The position numbers and the translations under genes were made by a program. A stretch of DNA of 64,000 nt from Acidimicrobiaceae bacterium (GTDB taxonomy: Bacteria; Actinomycetota; Acidimicrobiia; Acidimicrobiales; RAAP-2): the NCBI GenBank assembly GCA_003138855.1, contig PLHF01000129.1, positions 1,549 through 65,548 on the forward strand, given 5' to 3'. Positions within the stretch are counted from its first letter, which is position 1. The number at the start of each line of letters is the position of its first letter. The notes beneath the pieces are model-generated. The model was not told where the DNA came from, did not search any database, and was given only the letters and a program-made list of their open reading frames with translations. Positions 1-8,667 of this stretch are shown piece after piece.

Positions 1-1138
1 AGGTGGGCTGGGTCTGGGTCGGATCCCAGAGGCGCACGTTGGCCAGCGTGTCGCTGTTGGCCGACAGCTCCGGGGCGGTCAACGTTGAGGACGCCGGGTA
101 GGGGATGCTCTCGACCTTGTCGAGTCCCATGGCGGACCGGGTGGCGTCGATGTTGCGCTGGATGAAGGGGCGCTCGAGCGAGTTCTGCGACGGGTTGACC
201 TTGAGTGCCTGGACGGCGGCCGGGTAGATGGTGCCCGCCGTCAGCGCCACGAGGAACCACAGGCCGACACCGAGGATGGGCAGGGCCCAGCCCTGGCGAC
301 GGATGTTGTAGATCAGGAGCACCGCGGCTGCCAGCGAGACCAGGATCAGCAACTCGAGGGCCGGAAGCCTGGCGTGCACGTCCGTGTAGCCGGCACCCTG
401 GACGTAGCCGTTGCTCGACAGGTCGAGGTTGAAGCGGGCCAGGTAGTAGCCGACCGCCTTGACCAGGGCCAACAGGCCGAGGATCACCGAGATGTGGGCC
501 TTGACCGCCGGCCGCACCCGGGGACGGGAGCCCTGCATGCGGATGCCACCGTTCAGGTAGTGGCTGAGCAGGGTCACCAGCAGGACCACGAAGAGCGCCA
601 CCAGGGTCCAGTGGACCAAGAACTGCTCGAAGGGAAGCGTGAAGACGAAGTAGGCGACGTTGCGGTGGAACTCCGGATCGGTGGACTTGAACGGCGTGCT
701 GTTTCGGAAGAGGATCCAGTTGTTCCACTGTCCGATGGCCTGCGACCCGACGATCAGCGAAAGCACGACGACGGCGCCGACCCGGAGCCATCGGGAGTAA
801 GGACCGATGACCTCCTGGTACCGCTTGACGAACTCGTCCTCGGCATCGAGGGAGGGGCCCTTGGGGGCGAGCCGCTCGGCCACCAGCAGGCTGGCCAGCA
901 ACAAGATGGCGAAGATGGCGGCGAACACCACCATCAGGCCAAGCTTGATCTCGAACAGCTTGAGCCACACCGAGTGGAGATTGATTGAGGAGAACCACAG
1001 CGCGTCGGTGTAGAAGATGGCGAACGTCCGCAGTGATGCGATCAGGATGACCACGATGACCGCGGCGGCGATGATCCACCGGCGGCGCCTGTGTGAAGGC
1101 GGCCGGACGGTCAGGGGAGTGTCGCTGGGGGGAGGCAC
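1..1138 (-). CDS. UPF0182 family membrane protein, C-terminal part cut by the window edge
   Basis: The minus-strand reading frame runs off the left edge, leaving 379 codons of a family that is usually about 900-1000 residues. I start it at the GTG at 1138, nine bases after the stop of the upstream DivIVA-domain gene. An arginine-rich cytoplasmic tail is followed by about seven hydrophobic segments, for example near residues 20-37, 57-80, 108-125, 162-185 and 205-225. The frame then enters a soluble region with the family phrase ending NVRLWD. UPF0182 proteins have no established function. In Mycobacterium tuberculosis the homologue (Rv3193c) lies beside a PDZ-Lon gene, as it nearly does here. 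No Shine-Dalgarno sequence is visible, so translation is probably coupled to the gene before it. Confidence 0.88.
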   Translation of the reverse strand, partial: MPPPSDTPLTVRPPSHRRRRWIIAAAVIVVILIASLRTFAIFYTDALWFSSINLHSVWLKLFEIKLGLMVVFAAIFAILLLASLLVAERLAPKGPSLDAEDEFVKRYQEVIGPYSRWLRVGAVVVLSLIVGSQAIGQWNNWILFRNSTPFKSTDPEFHRNVAYFVFTLPFEQFLVHWTLVALFVVLLVTLLSHYLNGGIRMQGSRPRVRPAVKAHISVILGLLALVKAVGYYLARFNLDLSSNGYVQGAGYTDVHARLPALELLILVSLAAAVLLIYNIRRQGWALPILGVGLWFLVALTAGTIYPAAVQALKVNPSQNSLERPFIQRNIDATRSAMGLDKVESIPYPASSTLTAPELSANSDTLANVRLWDPTQTQPT

Positions 1139-1147
1139 CGCAGCAGC

Positions 1148-2968
1148 CTACGTGGCAGCGAGTGCGAGGAGGCATCGACACCCGGGGTGTGCGGGCGGGT
1201 GCCGGTGCCCGGTGGGGAATTCCTCCCCTGGCTTCTGCGATCCGTTCAGTCCGTTGTCCTCGCAGTCCGGGCAAGGTTCGTCGCCGGCGTCGGAGACAGC
1301 CACCCACTCGACCTGGGCCGACTTCTTCCCGTCGACCGCGGCGATGGTGCCCGCCGAGAACGCCGCGACCACGTGGTCACCGGCCAGGCGCTCGATCCGT
1401 TCGCCCTTCCACTCCCTGAACGCCGAACCCACGTACTCGGCCACCACCGACTCCTCCGCATCGGCCAGGCCGTCGCCGGCGGACAGGCGGCGCCGGAGCG
1501 GGCCGACCACCGACTCGGCGAGGTCGTGGGCCACTCCCAAGAGGACATCTGCATGGGGGCCGTCGGACGGCCCCGTGCCGGCGAAGGTGGCCCCTGCCTC
1601 GGACGCCTGCTCCAACGCGGGCAGGGCTGCGGTGGCGTAGGAATCGATGTGTTCGATCTCCTCAGGGAGGAGATCGAGGGACCAGTGGGATCCGCTGGAC
1701 CGCAACCGGTCGAGGAGATCGTTCTGATTGTCCTGCAGGGTCCGCTTGAGGCGACGGGCCATCGCGGTGATGATCGGGCTGACGAGCTCGTCACGGCGAA
1801 CCGCGAAGGGGCTCCGTTCCTCAGGTGGCTCGTCCCCCGACTCTCCACCGGTGTCCTCGCCGGCCCCTTCGGGCCCTACCCCGGGCTCCATCGCACCGGC
1901 GGCGTCACCCTCCGGGGTGCGAGGCCGGTCGTCGACCCCGGGCTCCTGCCGGGCGGCTCGGATCTTGGCGAACAGGGCATCCACCGACTTCGCCGGCGGG
2001 GCGTCGGCCGGCGGCGCCTCGCCAGGGGGTGACTCTGCACGGGGTGCCTCCGTGGCCACGGTGGTGCCGCTGCCCGGAATCTCCACCAGGTCGCCGGGGG
2101 GGGCCGCCTCCCCACCTCCGGGCCCGGTATCGCCTGTCGTGCCTGCCGACGATGCCAGGTCGGCTGCAACCTCGGCCTCGTCGGCCAACAGAACGGCAGC
2201 GAGTTCCTCGGGCGTACCCTCGGCGGGACGGCTCACCGCCTCGCGCCCGGCAGCCTCGGCCGCCAGCCGTGCGTCGTCCTCTGCGGTGAACAGATCGTCG
2301 GCGATGGCATCGAACGAGCGGCGGACGTCATTGATGGTCTCGGCCAGTCGCTCGCGCCCGGCGCGCAGCTGTTCGATCTGGGCGTGGAGGATCTTCCGGC
2401 GGCGAGACAGGTCGGCCAGGACCCGGGCCCTCAGCTGCTGCGCCTCGTCGACCATGGCCCGGCACTCCTCCCGGGCCTGGGCCAGCACCTCCTCGGCCTC
2501 GTGACGCACCGACTCCAGGGCCGCCGACACCTGCTGGTCGGTCCGCTGACGCAGGTCGTTGACCTCCGCTTCGGCCCGGGCGGTCTGTTCTGCCACCAGG
2601 GTCGCGGCACGGACCCGGTTCTGCCCGGTCTCCTGGTCGGCCTCCGAGCGGAGGCGGTTCGCTTCCGCATCGGCCTTGGCGACCAATTCGGCGGCAACCT
2701 CGTGGGCGCTGTGGAGTACCCGAGCCGTCTCCAGGCCCAGCGCCGCCGTCAGCGTCGGTTCGTCCAGGACCGGGTTGGCCGCCCGGTGCTCGGCCTCGGC
2801 CAGCTCCTGGAGCAGCTGGCGTTCACGATCGGCGACTCCCCTGAGAGCGATGGAGATCGACTCGAGATAGTCGCGGACCTCGTCGGTGTCGAACCCTCGC
2901 CGCACCGAGGCAAAGGTGTGACGGGCCACGTCATCGGGCGCCAGGTGGGGAGAGGAAGTGATGGTCAT
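1148..2968 (-). CDS. DivIVA-domain coiled-coil protein with phage MuF/SPP1 gp7-like C terminus
   Basis: 606 residues from the ATG at 2968, chosen over the ATG at 2986 because GAGGAA sits six bases before it. Residues 10-45 match the DivIVA N-terminal domain (HTFASVRRGFDTDEV), which binds curved membrane at poles and septa. Residues 40-270 are a long charged coiled coil. About 270-390 is an acidic, proline- and glycine-rich linker. The last 200 residues end in CPDC (C566, C569) and HPGCRC (H594, C597, C599), the cysteine/histidine signature that closes phage MuF and SPP1 gp7 minor head proteins. The fusion is seen directly; the domain names rest on motif recognition. Its position between the UPF0182 and PDZ-Lon genes suggests an envelope role. 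Whether the C-terminal domain binds zinc or has any phage-derived function is unknown. Confidence 0.8.
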   Translation of the reverse strand: MTITSSPHLAPDDVARHTFASVRRGFDTDEVRDYLESISIALRGVADRERQLLQELAEAEHRAANPVLDEPTLTAALGLETARVLHSAHEVAAELVAKADAEANRLRSEADQETGQNRVRAATLVAEQTARAEAEVNDLRQRTDQQVSAALESVRHEAEEVLAQAREECRAMVDEAQQLRARVLADLSRRRKILHAQIEQLRAGRERLAETINDVRRSFDAIADDLFTAEDDARLAAEAAGREAVSRPAEGTPEELAAVLLADEAEVAADLASSAGTTGDTGPGGGEAAPPGDLVEIPGSGTTVATEAPRAESPPGEAPPADAPPAKSVDALFAKIRAARQEPGVDDRPRTPEGDAAGAMEPGVGPEGAGEDTGGESGDEPPEERSPFAVRRDELVSPIITAMARRLKRTLQDNQNDLLDRLRSSGSHWSLDLLPEEIEHIDSYATAALPALEQASEAGATFAGTGPSDGPHADVLLGVAHDLAESVVGPLRRRLSAGDGLADAEESVVAEYVGSAFREWKGERIERLAGDHVVAAFSAGTIAAVDGKKSAQVEWVAVSDAGDEPCPDCEDNGLNGSQKPGEEFPTGHRHPPAHPGCRCLLALAAT

Positions 2969-3022
2969 GCGGCGTTCCTCGGGCATGAGCGAGAGCCTAC
3001 GACTGTCGGTCCTCGAATCCGG

Positions 3023-4255
3023 TCATCCCGCCAGCGCGGCCTGCTGCCCGGGCACAGTCGTGGACGCGGCGGTGCCGACGGCGGTGCCCCCATGGGCCGC
3101 CAGCACGACCAGTGCCTGATCGAGCGTGGAAACCGCGTAGATCTTCAGACCGGGCCGATCCTTGGACATCGCCGCCCGGTACTCCTGCGGCGGCACCAGG
3201 AAGACCGACGCGCCGGCGTTCTCCACGGCGATGGTCTTCTGGGGGACGCCGCCCACGTCGCCCACGTTGCCGGAGCTGTCGATGGTGCCGGTGGCCGCGA
3301 CGGTGTGGCCGCCGGTGAGGGAGCCCGTGGTCAGGGCGTCGATCACACCGAGGGTCATGGCCAGTCCGGCGGACGGGCCCCCGATGTCGGCGACGTCGAT
3401 GGAGACCGGAAAGGGATAGGCGTAGTCGACCTGGTCTTCCGGAAGGAAGCCCACGTCGAGCGTCGCCTTGTACCCGCCTCCCAGATCCACCACGGTGCTC
3501 TTGAGCGTCAGCGGCACCGGGGTCGGACCGCCGGTACCCCCCCTGCGCACCGCGAGGGTCACCGTCTGGCCGGAGTGGTACTTCCGCAGGGTTGACACCA
3601 GATCCTGTGCGGTGAGGGTCGCCACCCCGTCGACCGCGGTGATGACGTCACCCACGGCAAGGGCGTTGTACGCCGGTGTGCCCGGGAAGGTCCCGTACAC
3701 CACGGCTCCCGCCGGGGTGGCGGTCACCGTGTAGCCGAGCCGCCGTAGTGCCGCGGTCTTGGCGTAGGACTCGGCCTGGGACATCTCGAGCTGGCCCTGC
3801 GCGTCCAACTGCGAGGGGGGCGTCCCTCCGGTGACCGCCTCGACCGGCTCGAGCGAGGTGTTCCCCTGGGCCTTGTAGAACAGATAGGAGAGTGCGGACA
3901 CCCTGCCGATCTCGACGTCGGTCAACAGCACCGGGTGGCTGACCGGATGGTCCTTGCCGGGCGGGACGGTGATGAAGTGCTGCACGGACTGTGCCGTACC
4001 GGGTTGGATGGCGTAGTAGTCGAGGTTGATCCGGGAGGCCGCGGCTATGCCGACCACGACCACGACGAAGAGCACCCAGGGCCAGGTCCGCCGCCTCCGC
4101 TCCTTCGCGGCCGCCACCTCCGGGCCGTCGATCCCGTCGTCGACATCCGCGAGCGGGGGCAGGGCGGAAGCCGCGGGCGCGCTGTCGCCGTCGGACCGCC
4201 ACGCGGCCGGCGGACCCGGGCCGGCCGTCGGCCTATCGCTCTCGTCGTCGGTCAT
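3023..4255 (-). CDS. Membrane-anchored PDZ-Lon type serine protease (YlbL family)
   Basis: 410 residues from the ATG at 4255. A short cytoplasmic tail ends in RRRR and one membrane segment follows (about residues 58-75), so the protease faces outward. A PDZ domain (about 185-255, with AYNALAVGDVITAVDG) precedes a Lon-type proteolytic domain. The Lon serine is S295 in GGPSAGLAM and the lysine is K340 in PQKTIAV, 45 residues apart as expected for the Ser/Lys dyad. Family members are extracytoplasmic proteases of unknown substrate, such as Rv3194c and Bacillus YlbL. There is a 54-base gap to the DivIVA-domain gene downstream, so they may be cotranscribed. The start lies only nine bases from the divergent HEAT-protein start. 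Confidence 0.88.
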   Translation of the reverse strand: MTDDESDRPTAGPGPPAAWRSDGDSAPAASALPPLADVDDGIDGPEVAAAKERRRRTWPWVLFVVVVVGIAAASRINLDYYAIQPGTAQSVQHFITVPPGKDHPVSHPVLLTDVEIGRVSALSYLFYKAQGNTSLEPVEAVTGGTPPSQLDAQGQLEMSQAESYAKTAALRRLGYTVTATPAGAVVYGTFPGTPAYNALAVGDVITAVDGVATLTAQDLVSTLRKYHSGQTVTLAVRRGGTGGPTPVPLTLKSTVVDLGGGYKATLDVGFLPEDQVDYAYPFPVSIDVADIGGPSAGLAMTLGVIDALTTGSLTGGHTVAATGTIDSSGNVGDVGGVPQKTIAVENAGASVFLVPPQEYRAAMSKDRPGLKIYAVSTLDQALVVLAAHGGTAVGTAASTTVPGQQAALAG

Positions 4256-4264
4256 AGTGTTGAG

Positions 4265-4885
4265 GTGAAGCCTGCCACGGAACCTCCAGGTCCGAGCGTC
4301 ACCGAGCGCAGGCGGATGGTGGCGCTGGCGGGTCACGTCGGCGACCTACCGACCGCACGGTCGGGGACGACCGACCCTTCTCCATCGGTGCGGGCCACTG
4401 CCCTCGGTGCGCTGGATCGACTCGGGGCCCTCGACGATGGCGACCTCCGGCGGGGGCTCGAGGACGAGGCGTCCGAGGTGCGCCGCCGGGCGTGCGAGTT
4501 GGCAGCCGGATTCCCGAGCGTGGACATCATGCCGGCGTTGGGCGACGCCGATCCCTCGGTGGTGGAGATGGCTGCGTGGGCTTCGGGAGAGCGAGCGGAC
4601 CGCCCGTCGGTTCCCGAGCTCTCGAGGATCGCGTCGGCCTCGTCGGGGCACCCCGACCCCTTGTGCCGGGAGGCAGCGGTGGCTGCGCTCGGGGCCATTG
4701 GCGACCCCGCGGGGCTGACGGCCGTGCTGGAGGCGCTCGAGGACAAGCCGGCCATCCGCAGGCGGGCCGCGGTCGCGCTGGCCGCGTTCGACGGGCCCGC
4801 GGTCGAAGCGGCGCTCCGGCGCTGTCTCGACGACCGGGACTGGCAGGTCCGCCAGGTGGCAGAAGACCTCCTCGCCGTGGAGTGA
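4265..4885 (+). CDS. HEAT-repeat protein
   Basis: 206 residues of consecutive HEAT/PBS-lyase type helical repeats, seen as recurring blocks such as DPSPSVRATALGALDRL, EVRRRACELAAGF, DPLCREAAVAALGAIGD and KPAIRRRAAVALAAFDG. Such solenoids bind proteins; no enzyme motif is present. I use the GTG at 4265 because the ATG at 4316 would cut into the first conserved helix (RRRMVALAGHVGD). The cost is only nine bases to the divergent PDZ-Lon start, which would require overlapping or leaderless promoters. A partner cannot be named from the sequence. The gene is followed by a strong hairpin. Confidence 0.75.
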   Translation: MKPATEPPGPSVTERRRMVALAGHVGDLPTARSGTTDPSPSVRATALGALDRLGALDDGDLRRGLEDEASEVRRRACELAAGFPSVDIMPALGDADPSVVEMAAWASGERADRPSVPELSRIASASSGHPDPLCREAAVAALGAIGDPAGLTAVLEALEDKPAIRRRAAVALAAFDGPAVEAALRRCLDDRDWQVRQVAEDLLAVE

Positions 4886-4887
4886 GC

Positions 4888-4915
4888 GGATCCGCGCCCT
4901 CCGGGGCGGAGATCC
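4888..4915. terminator. Bidirectional terminator-like hairpin
   Basis: The arms at 4888-4899 and 4904-4915 pair over ten base pairs with one two-base internal mismatch, around a TCCG loop. The hairpin lies between the convergent HEAT and mreB stops. There is no U tract, which is common for actinobacterial terminators. Confidence 0.6.
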
Positions 4916-4922
4916 GGGGCGC

Positions 4923-5927
4923 TCAGGACTCTGCTGCGGCGAAGATGGGCCGGAGGCTGTCGAACGAGTCGAGGCACATTCCGGCGCCCAACACCACACA
5001 CTCCAGCGGGGTGGCCACCAAGTGGACCGGCACCTCCGTCTCATCGGCCAGCCGATTGGCCAGGCCCCGCAGCATGGCTCCCCCGCCGACCAGGTGGATG
5101 CCCTCGTAGATGATGTCCTGGGCCAACTCGGGCGGCGACTCGGAGAGGCAGCTGATCACCGTGTCCACGATCAGGTCGACCTGCTCCCGGAGCGCGTAGC
5201 GCACCTCTTCGGGCGAGAGGACCACGGTCTTGGGCTGCCCGGTGGTGATCTCCCGGCCCCGGACCTCCGCCTGCATCTCGTCGGCGTACGGGAGCGCAGA
5301 GCCGATGGCCAGCTTCAACTCCTCACCGGTGCGCTCGCCGATGGCGATCCCGTGCTGGTTGCGCACGTACTGCTGGATGGCTGCATCCATGTCGAAGCCG
5401 CCACAGCGAATGGCCCTCGAGGCGACGACTCCGCCGAGCGAGATGACCGCTGTCTCCGTAGTGCCCCCACCGACATCGACCACCATGTTCCCCACCGGCT
5501 CGTGGATGTCGAGACCGGCTCCGATCGCCGCGGCCATGGGCTGCTCGATCAGGTGGGCCGCCGAAGCGCCCGCCCGGCGCGCCGCCTCTTTGACGGCACG
5601 GCGCTCCACCGAGGTGATGGCCGAAGGCACACAGATCAGCACGCGGGGTCGGGTGAACTTGGTCACGCCGGCCCGCCGGAGCAGCAGGCGGATCATCCGT
5701 TCGGTGATGTCGAAGTCGGTGATCGCACCCTCCCGGAGCGGTCTTACCGCCACGATGTAGCCCGGGGTCCGGCCGATCATCTGCCATGCTTCGTTCCCCA
5801 CCGCCAGGACCTCGTGGGTCCTGGTGTTGAGGGCGATGACCGTCGGCTGGTTCAGGATGATCCCGTTGCCCTTGGCATAGACGAGGGTGTTGGCCGTCCC
5901 CAGGTCGATCGCGAGGTCCCGAGCCAC
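4923..5927 (-). CDS. mreB: MreB-like rod-shape actin homologue
   Basis: 334 residues of the bacterial actin family. The N terminus (LAIDLGTANTLVYAKG) is the phosphate 1 loop. VVDVGGGTTETAVISLGG is phosphate 2, and LVGGGAMLRGL is the adenosine-binding region. The length matches MreB (about 335-345). I start at the GTG at 5927 because the domain begins four residues later; the frame upstream of it is unrelated sequence. MreB polymerises on the inner membrane and guides lateral wall synthesis. mreC, mreD and rodA are not adjacent. The closest neighbour by strand is a divergent PDZ pseudoprotease. Many rod-shaped actinobacteria elongate at the poles without MreB, so having MreB and a DivIVA-domain protein within 5 kb is of interest. 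Confidence 0.93.
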   Translation of the reverse strand: MARDLAIDLGTANTLVYAKGNGIILNQPTVIALNTRTHEVLAVGNEAWQMIGRTPGYIVAVRPLREGAITDFDITERMIRLLLRRAGVTKFTRPRVLICVPSAITSVERRAVKEAARRAGASAAHLIEQPMAAAIGAGLDIHEPVGNMVVDVGGGTTETAVISLGGVVASRAIRCGGFDMDAAIQQYVRNQHGIAIGERTGEELKLAIGSALPYADEMQAEVRGREITTGQPKTVVLSPEEVRYALREQVDLIVDTVISCLSESPPELAQDIIYEGIHLVGGGAMLRGLANRLADETEVPVHLVATPLECVVLGAGMCLDSFDSLRPIFAAAES

Positions 5928-6018
5928 CCCGTCATCGTAGGGCCACGATGTCCGGAGCCGCGAAGGACAGCCTTTCGGCCGATCGACCGGCCGTGCCACG
6001 GAGCGGGGCGACCCCCAA

Positions 6019-7383
6019 ATGTCCGCCGTGATCGGTAACCTCAAGCCTGTGGACGGAGAGGATCATCGGGGAGCGGGGGAAGATCCTGACGACAGTCGGT
6101 CCGAGGATGCCGACCGGTTGCGAGGATGGATCTCGCCCGACGACCGCCTGTGGCGCCACCCGTCGGAGTCTGCATCGACAGGGCCCGTATCGCCGGCGCG
6201 GATCCCCCCCGGGGCAGTGGAGGGCCACGCGCGTGCCGGGCTCTGGATCATCGGCGGGGCCACCGCGTGCATCGCTCTGGTGCTGGTGGCCGCCGGGCTG
6301 ACCATGGCAACGACCGGCAGCGCTGGCCAGAGCACTCCGGCGGTAACACCGGGGCAGGCGTCTCTGACCGGAGCACCGACCACCGAGCCGGGGATGACCC
6401 AGCTGGCCAATTCCGCAGAGCGCGCAATGCTGGCCACCATCGGCCCGTCAACGGTAGCCCTCATCATCGTGAAGCAGACCGGAAGGTCCGTCGCCTCCGG
6501 ACTGGTGGCAGAGTCGGGGGGCATCATCGTCACCCCTTCACGGGCCCTCGTCGATGCCAGGTCGATCACCGTCGTCGAGCCGAACGGATCCCGGCAGCCC
6601 GCCGAGACGGTCGGCGTCGACCAGACCTCCGGACTTGCCGTCGTACGGATCGCCGACGACCTCCCGGCCGCCACCTTCGACGACAACGACCCCTCCGTCG
6701 GAGCCGCGGTCCTGGCGGTGGCCATGAAACCGGCGTCGCAGGCAGGCGCACCGCTGTCCAGGGAGTACGCGGGCACCGTGCTCTCGTCGGGCCTTCCCCT
6801 CGAGGGAGGCGGCCTCACCTCTGGCTTTGCCGGAACCGCGGTGGCCACGCCCCTGACCGCAGACGACATCGGGTGCCCGCTCCTCGACCGCAGCGGCAAC
6901 GTCTCGGGAATCCTCGAGCAGGTGACGCAGTCGGGGGCCTCGACCCGGTCGGTCTTCCTGCCCGCGGAACTCGTCCTCGGCGTGGCCCGCCAGCTGGTCT
7001 CGTCGGGAGTGGTCGATCCCGGGTGGCTGGGTGTCGCCGGCAGCGATGACGATGCCGTCACCTCGGCCCCCACCCTCACCGCCACCACCACCTCGTCACC
7101 CGCATCGCCGGTCGCCCCGTCAGCGGATCCGGCCGGCGCCCTCGTCAGCTCCGTCGACTCCGGCAGTCCGGCGGCAATCGGCGGACTCCTGCCCGGCGAC
7201 GTCATCGTCGCCATCGACGGCTACCAGGTCCACTCGACGGCCGAGCTCCGCACCAGGCTCTACCCCGATCCGCCCGGAACAGCGCTCGACGTCACCTTCC
7301 AGCGGGCGGGAAGCACGCTCACCACCTCGGTCGTGCTGGGCGACAACGACACCGATGCACCGGGAGATGGCTCTTCGCCGTAG
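6019..7383 (+). CDS. Membrane-anchored trypsin-like pseudoprotease with C-terminal PDZ
   Basis: 454 residues from the ATG at 6019; the GTG at 6049 is an alternative. A cytoplasmic tail is followed by one membrane helix (about residues 74-95), a degenerate HtrA-like protease fold (about 135-330), a Ser/Thr/Pro linker and a PDZ domain (about 370-445, with GLLPGDVIVAIDGYQVHS). At the place of the GNSGGPL serine motif the sequence reads DIGCPLLD followed by GNVSGI, so the catalytic serine is missing. The usual DH of the triad is also not evident (PSRALVDA in its place). It therefore looks like a substrate-binding scaffold or regulator, not an active protease. It ends nine bases before the DUF2342 gene, so the two are probably cotranscribed. 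Confidence 0.8.
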   Translation: MSAVIGNLKPVDGEDHRGAGEDPDDSRSEDADRLRGWISPDDRLWRHPSESASTGPVSPARIPPGAVEGHARAGLWIIGGATACIALVLVAAGLTMATTGSAGQSTPAVTPGQASLTGAPTTEPGMTQLANSAERAMLATIGPSTVALIIVKQTGRSVASGLVAESGGIIVTPSRALVDARSITVVEPNGSRQPAETVGVDQTSGLAVVRIADDLPAATFDDNDPSVGAAVLAVAMKPASQAGAPLSREYAGTVLSSGLPLEGGGLTSGFAGTAVATPLTADDIGCPLLDRSGNVSGILEQVTQSGASTRSVFLPAELVLGVARQLVSSGVVDPGWLGVAGSDDDAVTSAPTLTATTTSSPASPVAPSADPAGALVSSVDSGSPAAIGGLLPGDVIVAIDGYQVHSTAELRTRLYPDPPGTALDVTFQRAGSTLTTSVVLGDNDTDAPGDGSSP

Positions 7384-7392
7384 CATGAGGGT

Positions 7393-8646
7393 ATGGCACC
7401 ACCCGAACACGAGGACGCGGGAAACCCCTTCCAGTCCCTGCTGGGTGACCTGATGAACATGCTCGGGTCCACTGCTCCCGACCAGTGGGAGATGACGCGG
7501 TCGTTCGCGCTCAACGTGGCCACCGGCGGGACTGCCGAGCCCAATGTCGAGCCCATCCAGCGGATCCGGGTCGAGCAGCTCTCGCGGGTTGCCGAGCTCA
7601 ATGTGATCGAGACCACCGGCATGCCCGTCTCCCCGGACGGGCGGCGCCTCACCTGTGTGCCCGTGGGCAGGGGCGACTGGACGGCTCGTGCGCTCGAGTC
7701 GTGGCGCCCGATACTCACCGCGATGGGCGCGCCCAACCCGACACCGACCGCCGCGACCCCGACCGAACCGGCCCAGACGCCGGACCTGTTCGACGAGGAC
7801 CCGACCGGTGGCCTGGCCGGACTCATCGGCCAGTGGGCGACCGCAATCGGGCCGATGTTCTTCGGGCTGCAGGTCGGCTCGGTGGTTGGGCACCTTGCGC
7901 AGCGGACCCTCGGCCAGTACCCGTTGGCGCTTCCTTGGGCACCGTCGGACGAGCTCCTCCTGGTGACGGCCAACATCACCTCCTTTGCCGAGGACTGGAG
8001 CCTGCCCGAGGAAGAAGCGCTCGTCTGGGTCTGTGCCCGTGAGCTCGCCTCCAACACGGTACTGACCCGGCCGTCGGTCAGGGCCCGAATGGAAGAGCTG
8101 CTGATGGCGCTGGCCAAGTCGTCCGCCGCCGCCCAGCAGGACTTGGCCGGACGGCTCGGAGGACTGGGGAGCCCGGGCGCCATCGACGCTCCGGGAGGGA
8201 TGGATCTCGAGTCGCTCCAAGGGATGTTCGGCGATCCCGAGGCACTGCTCGGTGAGCTGTTGACCCCCGAATCGCGACGTTCGTCCGACCAGCTCACCGC
8301 GCTCGCCGTGGTCATCGACGCCTACGCCGACCACGTGGCAAACCGGGTCGGCCAGAAGCTGGTGGGCTCCCACAGCCAACTGGCCGAGGCGTGGTACCGG
8401 CGCCGCACCGAGCGGGGCAAGGGTGAAGAGGCGGCCGGGGCACTGTTCGGCCTCGATCTCGATCAGACCCAGGTCGACCGGGGCCGGTCCTTCGTCAACG
8501 GGGTCATCGAGCGGGCCGGCGAGGATGCCCTGCCGCGACTGTGGACATCGGCCAGAAACCTCCCGACGCCTTCGGAGGTGGATGCACCCGGCTTGTGGTT
8601 GGAGCGCATCAGCCTTCCCGAGCTCGACGAACCCGAGGCGGGCTGA
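7393..8646 (+). CDS. DUF2342 family protein (Rv3195-like) lacking the HExxH zinc motif
   Basis: 417 residues, with a GAGG ribosome site just before the ATG. The order NPFQSLLGDLMNML, a central helical domain and VWVCARELASNTVL, then ALAVVIDAYADHVANRVGQ, fits the actinobacterial DUF2342 family often called zinc-dependent metalloproteases. In related proteins the second block normally carries HExxH. Here residues 216-220 read RELAS, so both zinc-binding histidines are replaced and only the glutamate remains. The protein is therefore probably catalytically inactive. Its neighbour upstream is another inactive-looking protease. In M. tuberculosis the homologue lies next to the PDZ-Lon and UPF0182 genes, as it does loosely here. 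Confidence 0.8.
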   Translation: MAPPEHEDAGNPFQSLLGDLMNMLGSTAPDQWEMTRSFALNVATGGTAEPNVEPIQRIRVEQLSRVAELNVIETTGMPVSPDGRRLTCVPVGRGDWTARALESWRPILTAMGAPNPTPTAATPTEPAQTPDLFDEDPTGGLAGLIGQWATAIGPMFFGLQVGSVVGHLAQRTLGQYPLALPWAPSDELLLVTANITSFAEDWSLPEEEALVWVCARELASNTVLTRPSVRARMEELLMALAKSSAAAQQDLAGRLGGLGSPGAIDAPGGMDLESLQGMFGDPEALLGELLTPESRRSSDQLTALAVVIDAYADHVANRVGQKLVGSHSQLAEAWYRRRTERGKGEEAAGALFGLDLDQTQVDRGRSFVNGVIERAGEDALPRLWTSARNLPTPSEVDAPGLWLERISLPELDEPEAG

Positions 8647-8667
8647 CCGCCAGGGTCCCTCCGGGGG

